The notes under the pieces were generated by a model. The model had not been told where the DNA came from and did no database searches. It saw only the letters and a program-made list of their open reading frames with translations. A program made the translations under genes and the position numbers. A stretch of DNA of 30,452 nt from the IMG/VR virus record IMGVR_UViG_3300024515_000289, positions 1-30,452 of that record. One strand, 5' to 3'. Source of the DNA: a virus. How positions within the stretch are numbered: the stretch's first letter is position 1; each line of letters begins with the position of its first letter. Below, piece by piece: positions 21,053 to 28,612 of the stretch.

Positions 21053-22054
21053 TTAGGTGTTTACGATTTCACCTAAAGTTGGGTGTGCTCTTATTGATTG
21101 TAAAATGCCTGGTTTTTTAAGTGTAACTGTGGAAATATCTTCCTCTGGGTGGTTAAATTCTACTATTTCTAGTTCGAATTTTTGAGCTAGTTGCTCTAGT
21201 AATTTTTTATTCATCCAGGGTTTGTACCTTTTATCAACAAACTGGGCGCCGCGTGGTGTATCACAGTCGTTGAAGTCAAAAAACATTATACCACCTGGTC
21301 TTAATAGTCTACTACATTCATTGAGTACTCTTCCCAGTTCGAAATAATAGTAGTAGCTAAGTGTGTTCCAGCTAAAAATAAAACCTAGTTGATTTTTGGG
21401 AAGTCTAGAATATTGTTCAATGCGTACATTGCGATCTATTAAGTATGGACGCAACCTTCTCTGATAAGTTTTGTTGAATTTATTTAGAGTGCTGTCTAGT
21501 GCCTCCTGATATAGATCAGTAAGATAAAGAGGATCAGCAGCTACCATCCAGGGAGTAAATTCACTGTTTCCACATCCTATCTCCAAGGCAGGATATTGCC
21601 AACCAGTGTATTTAGATATAATATTTTTCACAAACTCTCTGGTAGTATCTTCTATTTTCAAATAGCGTAGATTTTTTTCATTCTCGTAATTTTCTAATAG
21701 CTGATTGTCGACTCCATCTTGGTTGTCGTTCAAAAAACTAAAATATAATAGGGGCGAAGTTAATAGCTCTATCTTTTTATCTATATTTTCCAGACAAGTT
21801 TGTACATACTTAGTTTCTTTATCAGTATATAAAATAATAGAATGCAAACTGGTCAATAGATCATCAACTAGATTGTAACCAAATTCTGGGTCTCCAAGAG
21901 AGTCACGTTCTGATTCTATATAATGATTAATTGTGTTTGTATAGACATCTTTAAGGTCCTTGAGATGTATTTCTAGTCCTCTAAGATCAATGTTGCTCAG
22001 ACTTTGCCTTAGAGCTATTAGATTTTTCAAACTTAGATTATTGATATTAGGCAT
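21053..22054 (-). CDS. Class I SAM-dependent methyltransferase
   Basis: Of 333 residues, the first 140 are helical and charged, with no recognised domain. The methyltransferase domain follows: motif I is A-L-E-I-G-C-G-N-S-E-F at 156-166, the acidic end of strand 2 is likely D180 in LTDLYQ, and N-E-C-S-R-L-L-R-P-G-G-I-M-F-F-D-F is the post-motif III block typical of Methyltransf_11-like enzymes. Substrate unknown. It begins two bases after the radical SAM gene at 22057-23196, so the two enzymes are almost certainly co-expressed and may act on one substrate (inference). The end is 14 bases from the -35 box of the clamp promoter. Confidence 0.82.
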   Translation of the reverse strand: MPNINNLSLKNLIALRQSLSNIDLRGLEIHLKDLKDVYTNTINHYIESERDSLGDPEFGYNLVDDLLTSLHSIILYTDKETKYVQTCLENIDKKIELLTSPLLYFSFLNDNQDGVDNQLLENYENEKNLRYLKIEDTTREFVKNIISKYTGWQYPALEIGCGNSEFTPWMVAADPLYLTDLYQEALDSTLNKFNKTYQRRLRPYLIDRNVRIEQYSRLPKNQLGFIFSWNTLSYYYYFELGRVLNECSRLLRPGGIMFFDFNDCDTPRGAQFVDKRYKPWMNKKLLEQLAQKFELEIVEFNHPEEDISTVTLKKPGILQSIRAHPTLGEIVNT

Positions 22055-22056
22055 TA

Positions 22057-23196
22057 CTATAAAAATTCATTAAGATTAGTTGCGTTTATTTTTGACTCTT
22101 TGAGTAAAGGGTTCTGCATTATTTTTAGAAACTCGTTGTGCTCAGGGTGACTAGTATGCCAAATAGCGTGATCTTTAAATGTATTTAGACCATTTTCTGT
22201 CCAGGTACCCCAGTCTACTACTTTTTGAAAACTTATAACATCAAAATCTAGAGACTTACATAATTCTATAAACTGGGGAATGTCTCTGTAATTATTAGTT
22301 TGAACTACAAAGTTTGATTCTATAATTACTTTAGATTTATTCTGTTTTTTCCAGTCTACCAAAAATTTACTACTAGACAACAATTTATTCCATTCCCCGC
22401 CACGCCTAGTTAATTTATATACAGGTTCAGAGCCAGCATCAAAACTAATACGGACTCTTTCTATGTTTTTGTGTACATTTGCCAATTTATGCCAGTGCGC
22501 CTCTAATAGTATTCCGTTAGTAACTATTTCTATTTGTGTATCTGGTCTATTTTTGAGATCAAGCTTGGTTAAAAGTTCTCTATAAATTAAACTTGCAAAA
22601 GGATCACCGTCGCCACTAAGTGTAAATCTTAACCATTCAGTTTGTTTTTGTATTAGCTTGACAAGATGATCTACTATCTTGATTCTTTTGTCGTATTCAG
22701 GACCTTCATTGATAAACTGAAAGTTTTTCCTGCAACTAGGACAGGTAAGATTGCAACTACTATCAATGGCAAAGTTAATCCAGTTTATACTATCTAGTTT
22801 AGTGTCAAAATTAGTCACTAATTCTTTCTCAGGTTCTTGAAGTAGTCCGCATTCAGAACTACAGTACCTATAACTACCGTCCAGGATGCTAGCCTGTATT
22901 GCTCTTGCTCTTGGACTACGTATAATTTCATCCAGTGAGTTAAACTCCCAGACTTTTCCTAGGCTTATGGGCAACCAGACCTGACAGATACAGGCATAGA
23001 TATCACCTTCTCCATCCACAGTGATTGTATTGAAGGGGTGTAGGCAATACCTCCCCAGTAGTTTAAGATCTTTGTTAAAATTCATTCCACGTTGTATGTA
23101 ATTCCAACTGTGTGCTGGAGCCACGTCACGCTGTGTAAAAATTTTTACATTCTTGTATTCTGGGTTTTCTATATCTATAACAGATCTTGATTTCAT
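22057..23196 (-). CDS. Radical SAM protein with auxiliary-cluster cysteines (379 residues)
   Basis: An N-terminal segment has C51 (R-Y-C-L-H-P-F), the pair C69-I-C71 in Y-A-C-I-C-Q, and C112/C116 in Y-C-S-S-E-C, which suggests an auxiliary iron-sulfur cluster. The core motif is S-C-N-L-T-C-P-S-C (C148, C152, C155). Instead of G-G-E-P the protein has S-G-D-G-D-P-F (194-200). It differs from the other two twitch proteins in having C-x-C in place of CC and in this loop. Its ATG overlaps the polymerase stop (ATGA at 23193-23196), so it should be made whenever polymerase is. The methyltransferase follows directly. Substrate unknown. Confidence 0.82.
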   Translation of the reverse strand: MKSRSVIDIENPEYKNVKIFTQRDVAPAHSWNYIQRGMNFNKDLKLLGRYCLHPFNTITVDGEGDIYACICQVWLPISLGKVWEFNSLDEIIRSPRARAIQASILDGSYRYCSSECGLLQEPEKELVTNFDTKLDSINWINFAIDSSCNLTCPSCRKNFQFINEGPEYDKRIKIVDHLVKLIQKQTEWLRFTLSGDGDPFASLIYRELLTKLDLKNRPDTQIEIVTNGILLEAHWHKLANVHKNIERVRISFDAGSEPVYKLTRRGGEWNKLLSSSKFLVDWKKQNKSKVIIESNFVVQTNNYRDIPQFIELCKSLDFDVISFQKVVDWGTWTENGLNTFKDHAIWHTSHPEHNEFLKIMQNPLLKESKINATNLNEFL

Positions 23197-25892
23197 TCAA
23201 ATTCAAATAAACTCTCAAAAGTAGAACTTATATCAGTGTTTTCTGCTATTCGCCAGTTTAGTACACCCAGTAAGTTCTCTATTTTTTTATCTACAATAGT
23301 AGTTTCCATTGTATCACTGTCGAAAGGCAAATCTTTAAACCATTGCGGGATATGACTTTCATCTGTGGGATAGCCCACACTTGTAAAGCCCATAGGATTA
23401 TTTTTTAATTTACATACAATAGTTTTCATACCATCCACAATGGCCATACTGTAGTTATCACTGTTCATCTTACGCAACTTATTCCAGTTATAGGCAGCGC
23501 GAACGTGGCCTGGGAGGTTAGCCTTGCTGTTAGCTTCAGCCATTGCAGTGTATTTTGTCAAATTATTAACACGTTTAGGAGTTCCCTTTTCCCAGGCGGG
23601 AAGATTCTGAAAGTTTATTTTAAATTGTTTTATTTTGTCTAGAATTTGATTCTTGGGAATATCAGTGAGCACATCTAGTAATATTTCACTAAGAAAGTCC
23701 TGCACTACCTTGGGGGTATCAGATCGTTTGAGGTCAAGACCCATAGCCTTGACCTTGCCTGGTTTCCCTCCAGTGTCCAATCTTTTTCCTTCTTTATCAT
23801 AAATTAAAACTGCATATCTCTTTTTAGTTATAAAAAGACCCTTGGTTGCTACTAGTTCTCGACCGCCACGTATAATTGCACCCTGTTCTCTAGGGCAATG
23901 AAAACTTTGTTCCATCATTGCAGGAAAACTATCATTGAGTTGATCAGCAATGTTGTCATAGACCTGCAGGCAAATTTCTTTACTCCATTCCATCCTACCA
24001 GCATTAACATCATCACGTATCAAGGGCCAGGCACTAAAATATACAGAATCAGTATCACCATAGATCACTGCTTCACCCACGTGATCATATTTTCCTGTAA
24101 TAGCTTCGTTTACAAAACTATCCATATGCTTGGCGATAGTTCTGCCGCAGAGTGTGGTACTTTGTCCGATCCTGTGATCAAAAAATCTACAGTAGGGATT
24201 TAAGATAGCACCGTATAGACTGTTAAGATTAATCTTTTTAACTAACTGACGCTTATCCCAGTATTCTTGTTCTTCTACAGTACCAGTGGCAATACATTCT
24301 TTAAGCTTGGCTTGCATTTGTTTACGTTCAGCATACCAGCGTTCCAGTAGTCCCGGCACGATGCCTTTTCTATCCGAACTAAAAATTGTGCCGTTGGCGC
24401 TCAATATCCAGGATTTGTTGCTATTAAAGATAAGATGCCAGACATCACGGGCACTTAATACATCGCTGCTGCCATCAACCTCCCAGTCAATGGTAATTTC
24501 TGTACCAGCATCCATACGCATCACTGCTTCATACTCAAGACTACCAAACAGTCCCTCCCAGCTTGCAGCAAAACTCTTGCCCTCTTGCATTTTTTTCTGT
24601 ATGTATCTTTCTGTCATTATGGGACGTAATTGGCCCACAATGGTTTCTGGTCCCATATTCAGTGCTCTAATTGCGCTGGGATACAGTGAGTTGATGTCAA
24701 TGGCTCCGATGTATTCGTGGACTCCGGCCTTGGGCGTAGCAACATAGGCACCTGCTGCTTGAGTTTCGTCGAATCCTTCGTCTTCAAGATCGTCGTCTCG
24801 GGAATCTTTGACTTGCTTGTTAGGTACGACCAAGTTCTGACTGTGTGCTTCATTGATGATTGCCTGTTCAGTGGTTGCCACTGCACCCATTGTGGTTTGC
24901 AATAGTACAGTGTTGTCGTGTGCAATTGTGTTGGCTAGATCTAGAAAACGCAATTTTTTATCTAGTTTGGCCAACAGTCTTGTATCCTGCCTGTTGTACT
25001 CTATAAATTTTTCAAAGTCTCTGTTGTATAACTGGTCCAGCGTACCTTCGTAGGGGGTTTTACTGCCACATTCCTCATATTCACCAATAGCATCTAGACT
25101 GTAACTATGTCGTTCTTCATAGGTATATTTTCTGTAGAGCTGCATATAGTCTAGATGAACTCGACCAAATAATTCAAAGGTCATTTGTTCAGCGCCGAAT
25201 CTTTCAAAATGTTTTACTCTGGGCATCATCCCCCAGAGACACATTCTTCTTGTATCATCCTTGCTGAGCACACGAGTAATTCTACCAATAGTGTAGGGAA
25301 TATCATAACCCTCACTGTTCCAGCCACTCAGTATGTCAGCATCTTCTATTAGATTTAGGAAAGTATCCAGTAACTCTGCTTCGCTGGTAAAAATAAATGT
25401 GTCAGTAAATTTAACTGCTATTTCATCTGCTGTTTTAACACTCATTGCCTTGGGAGGTATGGCTAGAGTAATTAACTTGTCCATCCAGTCAAGATACAAG
25501 CTTATGGCTGTGATCTTACTAAAGGGATCTGTGATGGGAGCGAAGCCACGTTCACTGTCGAAGTCTGTTTCAATATCGAAAAAAGCAGTGTGTAGTTTTG
25601 GTGGATCAGCACCTAGATAATTATCTTCCAGGCATCTGTTAACTGGCTTAATGTCACTTTCCCAGATTCTCTTATGCCCGTGTATTCTAAGTTCCTTTTG
25701 GAATTCTTTATTGTTAATGGTAGTTACACGAGTAACTGGCGTGCCATAGATTGTGCGGTGTTTGCCACGAGGGTCATCATAGTAGAATGTATAATTTACT
25801 GGATACTCACGGAACACTCTTTCTCCATTTATACGTTCAACCACACGAACCAGATCTTTATCTTTGTCGTAATTTGCATCAATATAACTCAT
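23193..25892 (-). CDS. 43: Family B DNA polymerase, gp43-like
   Basis: This 899-residue replicative polymerase matches T4/RB69 gp43 in length (898/903). The exonuclease motif is F-F-D-I-E-T-D (D106, E108), with Y-N-R-Q-D-T near 299-304. Polymerase motif A is D-I-N-S-L-Y-P-S at 399-406, motif B K-I-N-L-N-S-L-Y-G at 553-561, and motif C Y-G-D-T-D-S at 611-616. The C-terminal S-L-F-E-F-E resembles the clamp-binding tail of RB69 polymerase, fitting a gp45-like clamp nearby. The promoter at 25899-25927 predicts transcription from the ATG itself, and there is no Shine-Dalgarno sequence. It is followed without a gap by a radical SAM gene and a methyltransferase. Confidence 0.95.
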   Translation of the reverse strand: MSYIDANYDKDKDLVRVVERINGERVFREYPVNYTFYYDDPRGKHRTIYGTPVTRVTTINNKEFQKELRIHGHKRIWESDIKPVNRCLEDNYLGADPPKLHTAFFDIETDFDSERGFAPITDPFSKITAISLYLDWMDKLITLAIPPKAMSVKTADEIAVKFTDTFIFTSEAELLDTFLNLIEDADILSGWNSEGYDIPYTIGRITRVLSKDDTRRMCLWGMMPRVKHFERFGAEQMTFELFGRVHLDYMQLYRKYTYEERHSYSLDAIGEYEECGSKTPYEGTLDQLYNRDFEKFIEYNRQDTRLLAKLDKKLRFLDLANTIAHDNTVLLQTTMGAVATTEQAIINEAHSQNLVVPNKQVKDSRDDDLEDEGFDETQAAGAYVATPKAGVHEYIGAIDINSLYPSAIRALNMGPETIVGQLRPIMTERYIQKKMQEGKSFAASWEGLFGSLEYEAVMRMDAGTEITIDWEVDGSSDVLSARDVWHLIFNSNKSWILSANGTIFSSDRKGIVPGLLERWYAERKQMQAKLKECIATGTVEEQEYWDKRQLVKKINLNSLYGAILNPYCRFFDHRIGQSTTLCGRTIAKHMDSFVNEAITGKYDHVGEAVIYGDTDSVYFSAWPLIRDDVNAGRMEWSKEICLQVYDNIADQLNDSFPAMMEQSFHCPREQGAIIRGGRELVATKGLFITKKRYAVLIYDKEGKRLDTGGKPGKVKAMGLDLKRSDTPKVVQDFLSEILLDVLTDIPKNQILDKIKQFKINFQNLPAWEKGTPKRVNNLTKYTAMAEANSKANLPGHVRAAYNWNKLRKMNSDNYSMAIVDGMKTIVCKLKNNPMGFTSVGYPTDESHIPQWFKDLPFDSDTMETTIVDKKIENLLGVLNWRIAENTDISSTFESLFEFE

Positions 25893-25898
25893 AGGTCT

Positions 25899-25927
25899 AT
25901 TCTACTTTTTATTATTAAACAAGTCAA
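25899..25927 (-). promoter_or_regulatory. Sigma70 promoter of DNA polymerase, leaderless geometry
   Basis: TTGACT (25922-25927) and TAGAAT (25899-25904) are 17 bases apart on the minus strand, inside the last codons of the small membrane gene. The A of the polymerase ATG (25892) is exactly seven bases past the -10 box, the same geometry as at RNase H. Confidence 0.78.
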
Positions 25928-26042
25928 CTAAGAATGTGCTTAAATTTGCTAGTTGTAGCCCAAGATATAAAAATAAAAATACCACTAGTCCTAGTAATAT
26001 CCAGTAACCTACTAGACTTGCCAGGATGATAAGATTATTCAT
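25902..26042 (-). CDS. 46-residue membrane protein before DNA polymerase
   Basis: The frame runs from an ATG at 26042, 8 bases inside the end of the radical SAM gene, to a TAG at 25902. Residues 4-31 are strongly hydrophobic (L-I-I-L-A-S-L-V-G-Y-W-I-L-L-G-L-V-V-F-L-F-L-Y-L), enough for one long membrane segment. A short polar tail ends in N-N-K-K. It fills the only gap in this block. Its last codons hold the polymerase promoter. Function unknown. Confidence 0.65.
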   Translation of the reverse strand: MNNLIILASLVGYWILLGLVVFLFLYLGLQLANLSTFLVDLFNNKK

Positions 26043-27300
26043 AATAAATCTGGTAGATATTTTTTATATCAAGTTCAGGATGAAGTTTTTGTATACTGTC
26101 TAATAGCTCAAGCATTGGAACATTAGTGTCAGCCCATTCTATTGTATCAAAGTAATTCATCATAGAATTATAAACACGGGAATCCCTAATAGACACTGTA
26201 TCTTGAAACTGCTGTTTAATTTTTTCCATAACTTTTCTAGGTACTATTTCTAAACCTGTGCTCTGTGTCTTGGAAACTACGATATTTAGGTTTATGAGAT
26301 GTACGGGTATTTTGCATTCAGATTTATCTACTAAAAAATCCCAAAGTTTATGAATATGATGTATGTTTAAAGCTGTTACTGTAGTATTAATGCAATAAGT
26401 TATATTGGTATTTTCCTGCCAAAATTTATGTAATTTTTGATAGTTCGAGTAAATCATAGTCCAATTACTGGGTGTCCTCTGAATATACGCTATTTCGTCC
26501 ATACCATCTATACTAGAGGTAACAATAACTTTTTTGAATGGTTTAACACAATCTAACAATCTTTTGTTAATATTAGTTGTATTAGTTATAATCTGAATTT
26601 CTAAATTGTCTATATTTTTACTATATTTTAATTCTTCTAAAAAACGGATATTTTCTTCTAATAGTGTAGGTTCCCCACCAGTAAGATTAATGTGGTAAAC
26701 ACTATCTTTGATTTCTGAAAAAATCTTGGTCATCGTGTGAGTTTTAGGCCAGTTGTAATTTCTACCAAAAGACATATATATATCTTCAGGATGGCCCATA
26801 AGACTATGAAGTTTAGTATCTTTAATAGTTAGATTTTTCTTTTTATAAAATTTACTCCAAGTATTACTATAACGAGGATAACACATTTTGCAAGCTAGAT
26901 TGCATAAATTTCCACTCATAACCTGGAAGTCCACTGGATGGTTATCGATTCTTCCCTGATTTTCTTCAGCCTGCCTTGTACTACTTGCAAAGTCAAGACC
27001 CTGGTTCTGGAATACTTGAAACCTCCCCACACTACTTTTTCTTGTACTAACAGAGCTATCATTCAACTCTGTGGTCCAGCATTGATGACAACTAGCTGGC
27101 TGCTCACCTTGTAAAAACTTTTTTCTAAGTGTTTTATAATGATCACTATTCCAGGCTTCGAGTAGACTGTGTGTTTGGACGTTAAATTTCTGTCCTTTAC
27201 TATCTAGATTTTGCCCTGCGTCACTACAGCATACCAGTATGTTGCCATCTGGATCAATATGCATACTGCCAAATGGCATAGGGCAAAACTTATTTGACAT
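26035..27300 (-). CDS. Twitch-domain radical SAM protein (421 residues)
   Basis: The N-terminal twitch part has C6 (F-C-P-M-P-F), D-P-D-G-N-I-L-V-C-C (C24, C25) and C71-H-Q-C74-W. The radical SAM core has C-N-L-A-C-K-M-C (C133, C137, C140), G-G-E-P-T-L, and S-S-I-D-G. The layout equals that of the protein at 13051-14148 but with a longer linker (about residues 76-120) and a longer C-terminus, so they are diverged homologues, not recent duplicates. Its ATG shares a base with the stop of the DsbA-like gene (TAATG), placing it in the early/replication transcript from 27583-27611. Substrate unknown. Confidence 0.85.
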   Translation of the reverse strand: MSNKFCPMPFGSMHIDPDGNILVCCSDAGQNLDSKGQKFNVQTHSLLEAWNSDHYKTLRKKFLQGEQPASCHQCWTTELNDSSVSTRKSSVGRFQVFQNQGLDFASSTRQAEENQGRIDNHPVDFQVMSGNLCNLACKMCYPRYSNTWSKFYKKKNLTIKDTKLHSLMGHPEDIYMSFGRNYNWPKTHTMTKIFSEIKDSVYHINLTGGEPTLLEENIRFLEELKYSKNIDNLEIQIITNTTNINKRLLDCVKPFKKVIVTSSIDGMDEIAYIQRTPSNWTMIYSNYQKLHKFWQENTNITYCINTTVTALNIHHIHKLWDFLVDKSECKIPVHLINLNIVVSKTQSTGLEIVPRKVMEKIKQQFQDTVSIRDSRVYNSMMNYFDTIEWADTNVPMLELLDSIQKLHPELDIKNIYQIYYE

Positions 27301-27560
27301 TAAAGTGTTTTTCCAACAGTTTGAAGAATAGTATTTAGTTCTTCATTGTCAGCATTTTCATCACCAAGTTTGGATTTAAATGCGATCTTGATAGCCTTTT
27401 TAAGTATAGCTGGTTTAATTTCCATTTCTTCAGCTACAGCCTTGACAGTATCATTTAGGCCTGCGGTTAAATCTTCTACTTCCTGCATCACAGTCATACC
27501 TTCATTGATTAGCTGTGTTAGTTTTGCTTTTTGGTCACTGGAAAACATTCTACTAGACAT
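27300..27560 (-). CDS. dsbA: DsbA-like small dsDNA-binding protein
   Basis: This 86-residue helical protein resembles the T4 DsbA family, which binds double-stranded DNA near late promoters. It has D-Q-K-A-K-L-T-Q-L-I-N-E-G at the start, L-N-D-T-V-K-A-V-A-E-E-M-E-I-K-P-A-I-L-K-K-A-I in the middle and an acidic tail. The similarity is to marine T4-like homologues I remember and is not certain. (The T4 protein is unrelated to the bacterial disulfide oxidoreductase of the same name.) The ATG at 27560 is preceded by AAGGAG, and the promoter at 27583-27611 lies just upstream. Confidence 0.6.
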   Translation of the reverse strand: MSSRMFSSDQKAKLTQLINEGMTVMQEVEDLTAGLNDTVKAVAEEMEIKPAILKKAIKIAFKSKLGDENADNEELNTILQTVGKTL

Positions 27561-27582
27561 TTACATCTCCTTAAAAAATTAC

Positions 27583-27611
27583 ATAATAGCTTATATTATA
27601 AGTTTTGTCAA
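27583..27611 (-). promoter_or_regulatory. Sigma70 promoter before the DsbA-like gene
   Basis: TTGACA (27606-27611) and TATTAT (27583-27588) are 17 bases apart on the minus strand. The start near 27576 leaves a short leader with AAGGAG. It should drive the DsbA-like gene, the radical SAM gene and, by readthrough, polymerase. Confidence 0.85.
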
Positions 27612-27621
27612 TAAAAATACG

Positions 27622-28566
27622 TCAATTTATAAATTTGATATTTTCTAAAACTAATGAAAACGATCGTATGTTGTTCAAATAATCTAGATCAAGATTAGTG
27701 TCCTTTATTTTTCCCACACAGAATTCTAGTGGTAGACAGCTAACTGTATTATTATAGGATGTTGCCCAGTCTACAAAAGTTTTACTTCGGTAGATCGCTC
27801 GTCTCTTTTTATTAATGTCAATTAGAAGTTTTAGTCCTATTTCACTTCTACCTAGACAGTCACTTGCATTGGGGTCGTCGTTATCTATAAAACTATGGAT
27901 CACAGCCTTGCCTAGAATATGTGCTGGTAACACTACAGGAAAATCATCAGCGGTGAGATCAAATTTGTAATTATGTAAATATTCTTCTATGTCTAAGTAA
28001 GTTACGGGAAAATCCAGGTCTTGAATCCATATACTTTTGGGAACTAGGCTATTAGTTATAAGGAAACTTTTAGTTGGTTCCATCAAGGCATATTCTTCTA
28101 GATTATGAACAGCAACATTAATTTTATCAATTATTTCATAGTATTGCTCTGGTTCTAGATCTTCAGGATATTTAAAATCTGGATCATAAGGGTTGGGTTC
28201 ATTGAAATTTTTACGTCCGCGAACATAACACCATCTCCAGTTCTCTGTAAAAAATCTATGTAATTTATTTAAATCTTGTTGTGCAATGGGAACATTGGGG
28301 TCGTTGGAAATTAATGGTATTTGATTGGGCCAATTATATCCTAATTTTTTAAGTTCACTAGCAGCTAGATGAATTTGATCAAGATTATAGCCCATATCTT
28401 CAAGATTTTTCCTTTTGCCTCCTGTTAACCCAATCCCAGTGCAGCTAACTTTACTTACATCATAGAAATTGGATCGTAAATTTTCGAACCATACTTTAAG
28501 TATGGGTATGTCTAAAATTTCTATTGTGAGGTCTTGATGTTGTTGAAACTCAAATTTTATCTGCAT
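27622..28566 (-). CDS. Unknown protein, 314 residues
   Basis: I prefer the ATG at 28566 (M-Q-I-K-F-E-F) to the one at 28584, because the late-type motif at 28595-28603 would start transcription within a few bases of the latter. The protein is soluble, with blocks C-T-G-I-G-L-T-G-G-K-R-K, F-F-T-E-N-W-R-W-C-Y-V-R-G-R, D-K-I-N-x-A-V-H-N-L-E-E-Y and D-C-L-G-R-S-E-I-G-L-K-L-L-I-D-I. No fold or catalytic motif is recognised. I have an impression of similar proteins beside radical SAM genes in other marine phages, unverified. It shares a divergent control region with the only plus-strand gene. Confidence 0.7.
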   Translation of the reverse strand: MQIKFEFQQHQDLTIEILDIPILKVWFENLRSNFYDVSKVSCTGIGLTGGKRKNLEDMGYNLDQIHLAASELKKLGYNWPNQIPLISNDPNVPIAQQDLNKLHRFFTENWRWCYVRGRKNFNEPNPYDPDFKYPEDLEPEQYYEIIDKINVAVHNLEEYALMEPTKSFLITNSLVPKSIWIQDLDFPVTYLDIEEYLHNYKFDLTADDFPVVLPAHILGKAVIHSFIDNDDPNASDCLGRSEIGLKLLIDINKKRRAIYRSKTFVDWATSYNNTVSCLPLEFCVGKIKDTNLDLDYLNNIRSFSLVLENIKFIN

Positions 28567-28571
28567 AAATA
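28564..28571 (+). promoter_or_regulatory. Candidate late-type promoter for the plus-strand gene
   Basis: CATAAATA on the plus strand fits the NATAAATA late form and lies 41 bases before the ATG at 28613. It falls over the start codon of the divergent gene. No sigma70 promoter with normal spacing is seen for the plus-strand gene (TTGAAA and TATAAT occur, but 21 bases apart). Confidence 0.4.
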
Positions 28572-28594
28572 TAATATCACTCATTATATACGTT

Positions 28595-28603
28595 TATTTA
28601 TAG
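28595..28603 (-). promoter_or_regulatory. T4-late-type promoter, full consensus
   Basis: The minus strand reads CTATAAATA followed by AACGTA. TATAAATA is the exact T4 late consensus, and the block ATAAATAAACGTA is repeated at the motif near 2681. It lies 29 bases upstream of the preferred ATG at 28566. Confidence 0.65.
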
Positions 28604-28612
28604 ATTACTTTT

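Noticed and set aside
24286-24747. A 153-codon open frame on the plus strand
   Set aside because: It lies wholly inside the DNA polymerase gene on the opposite strand, has no ribosome-binding site, and reads as low-quality sequence. The polymerase motifs on the minus strand settle the coding strand.
28543-28575. TTGAAA and TATAAT on the plus strand before 28613
   Set aside because: The spacer would be 21 bases, outside the functional range, while all other sigma70 promoters here have 17.
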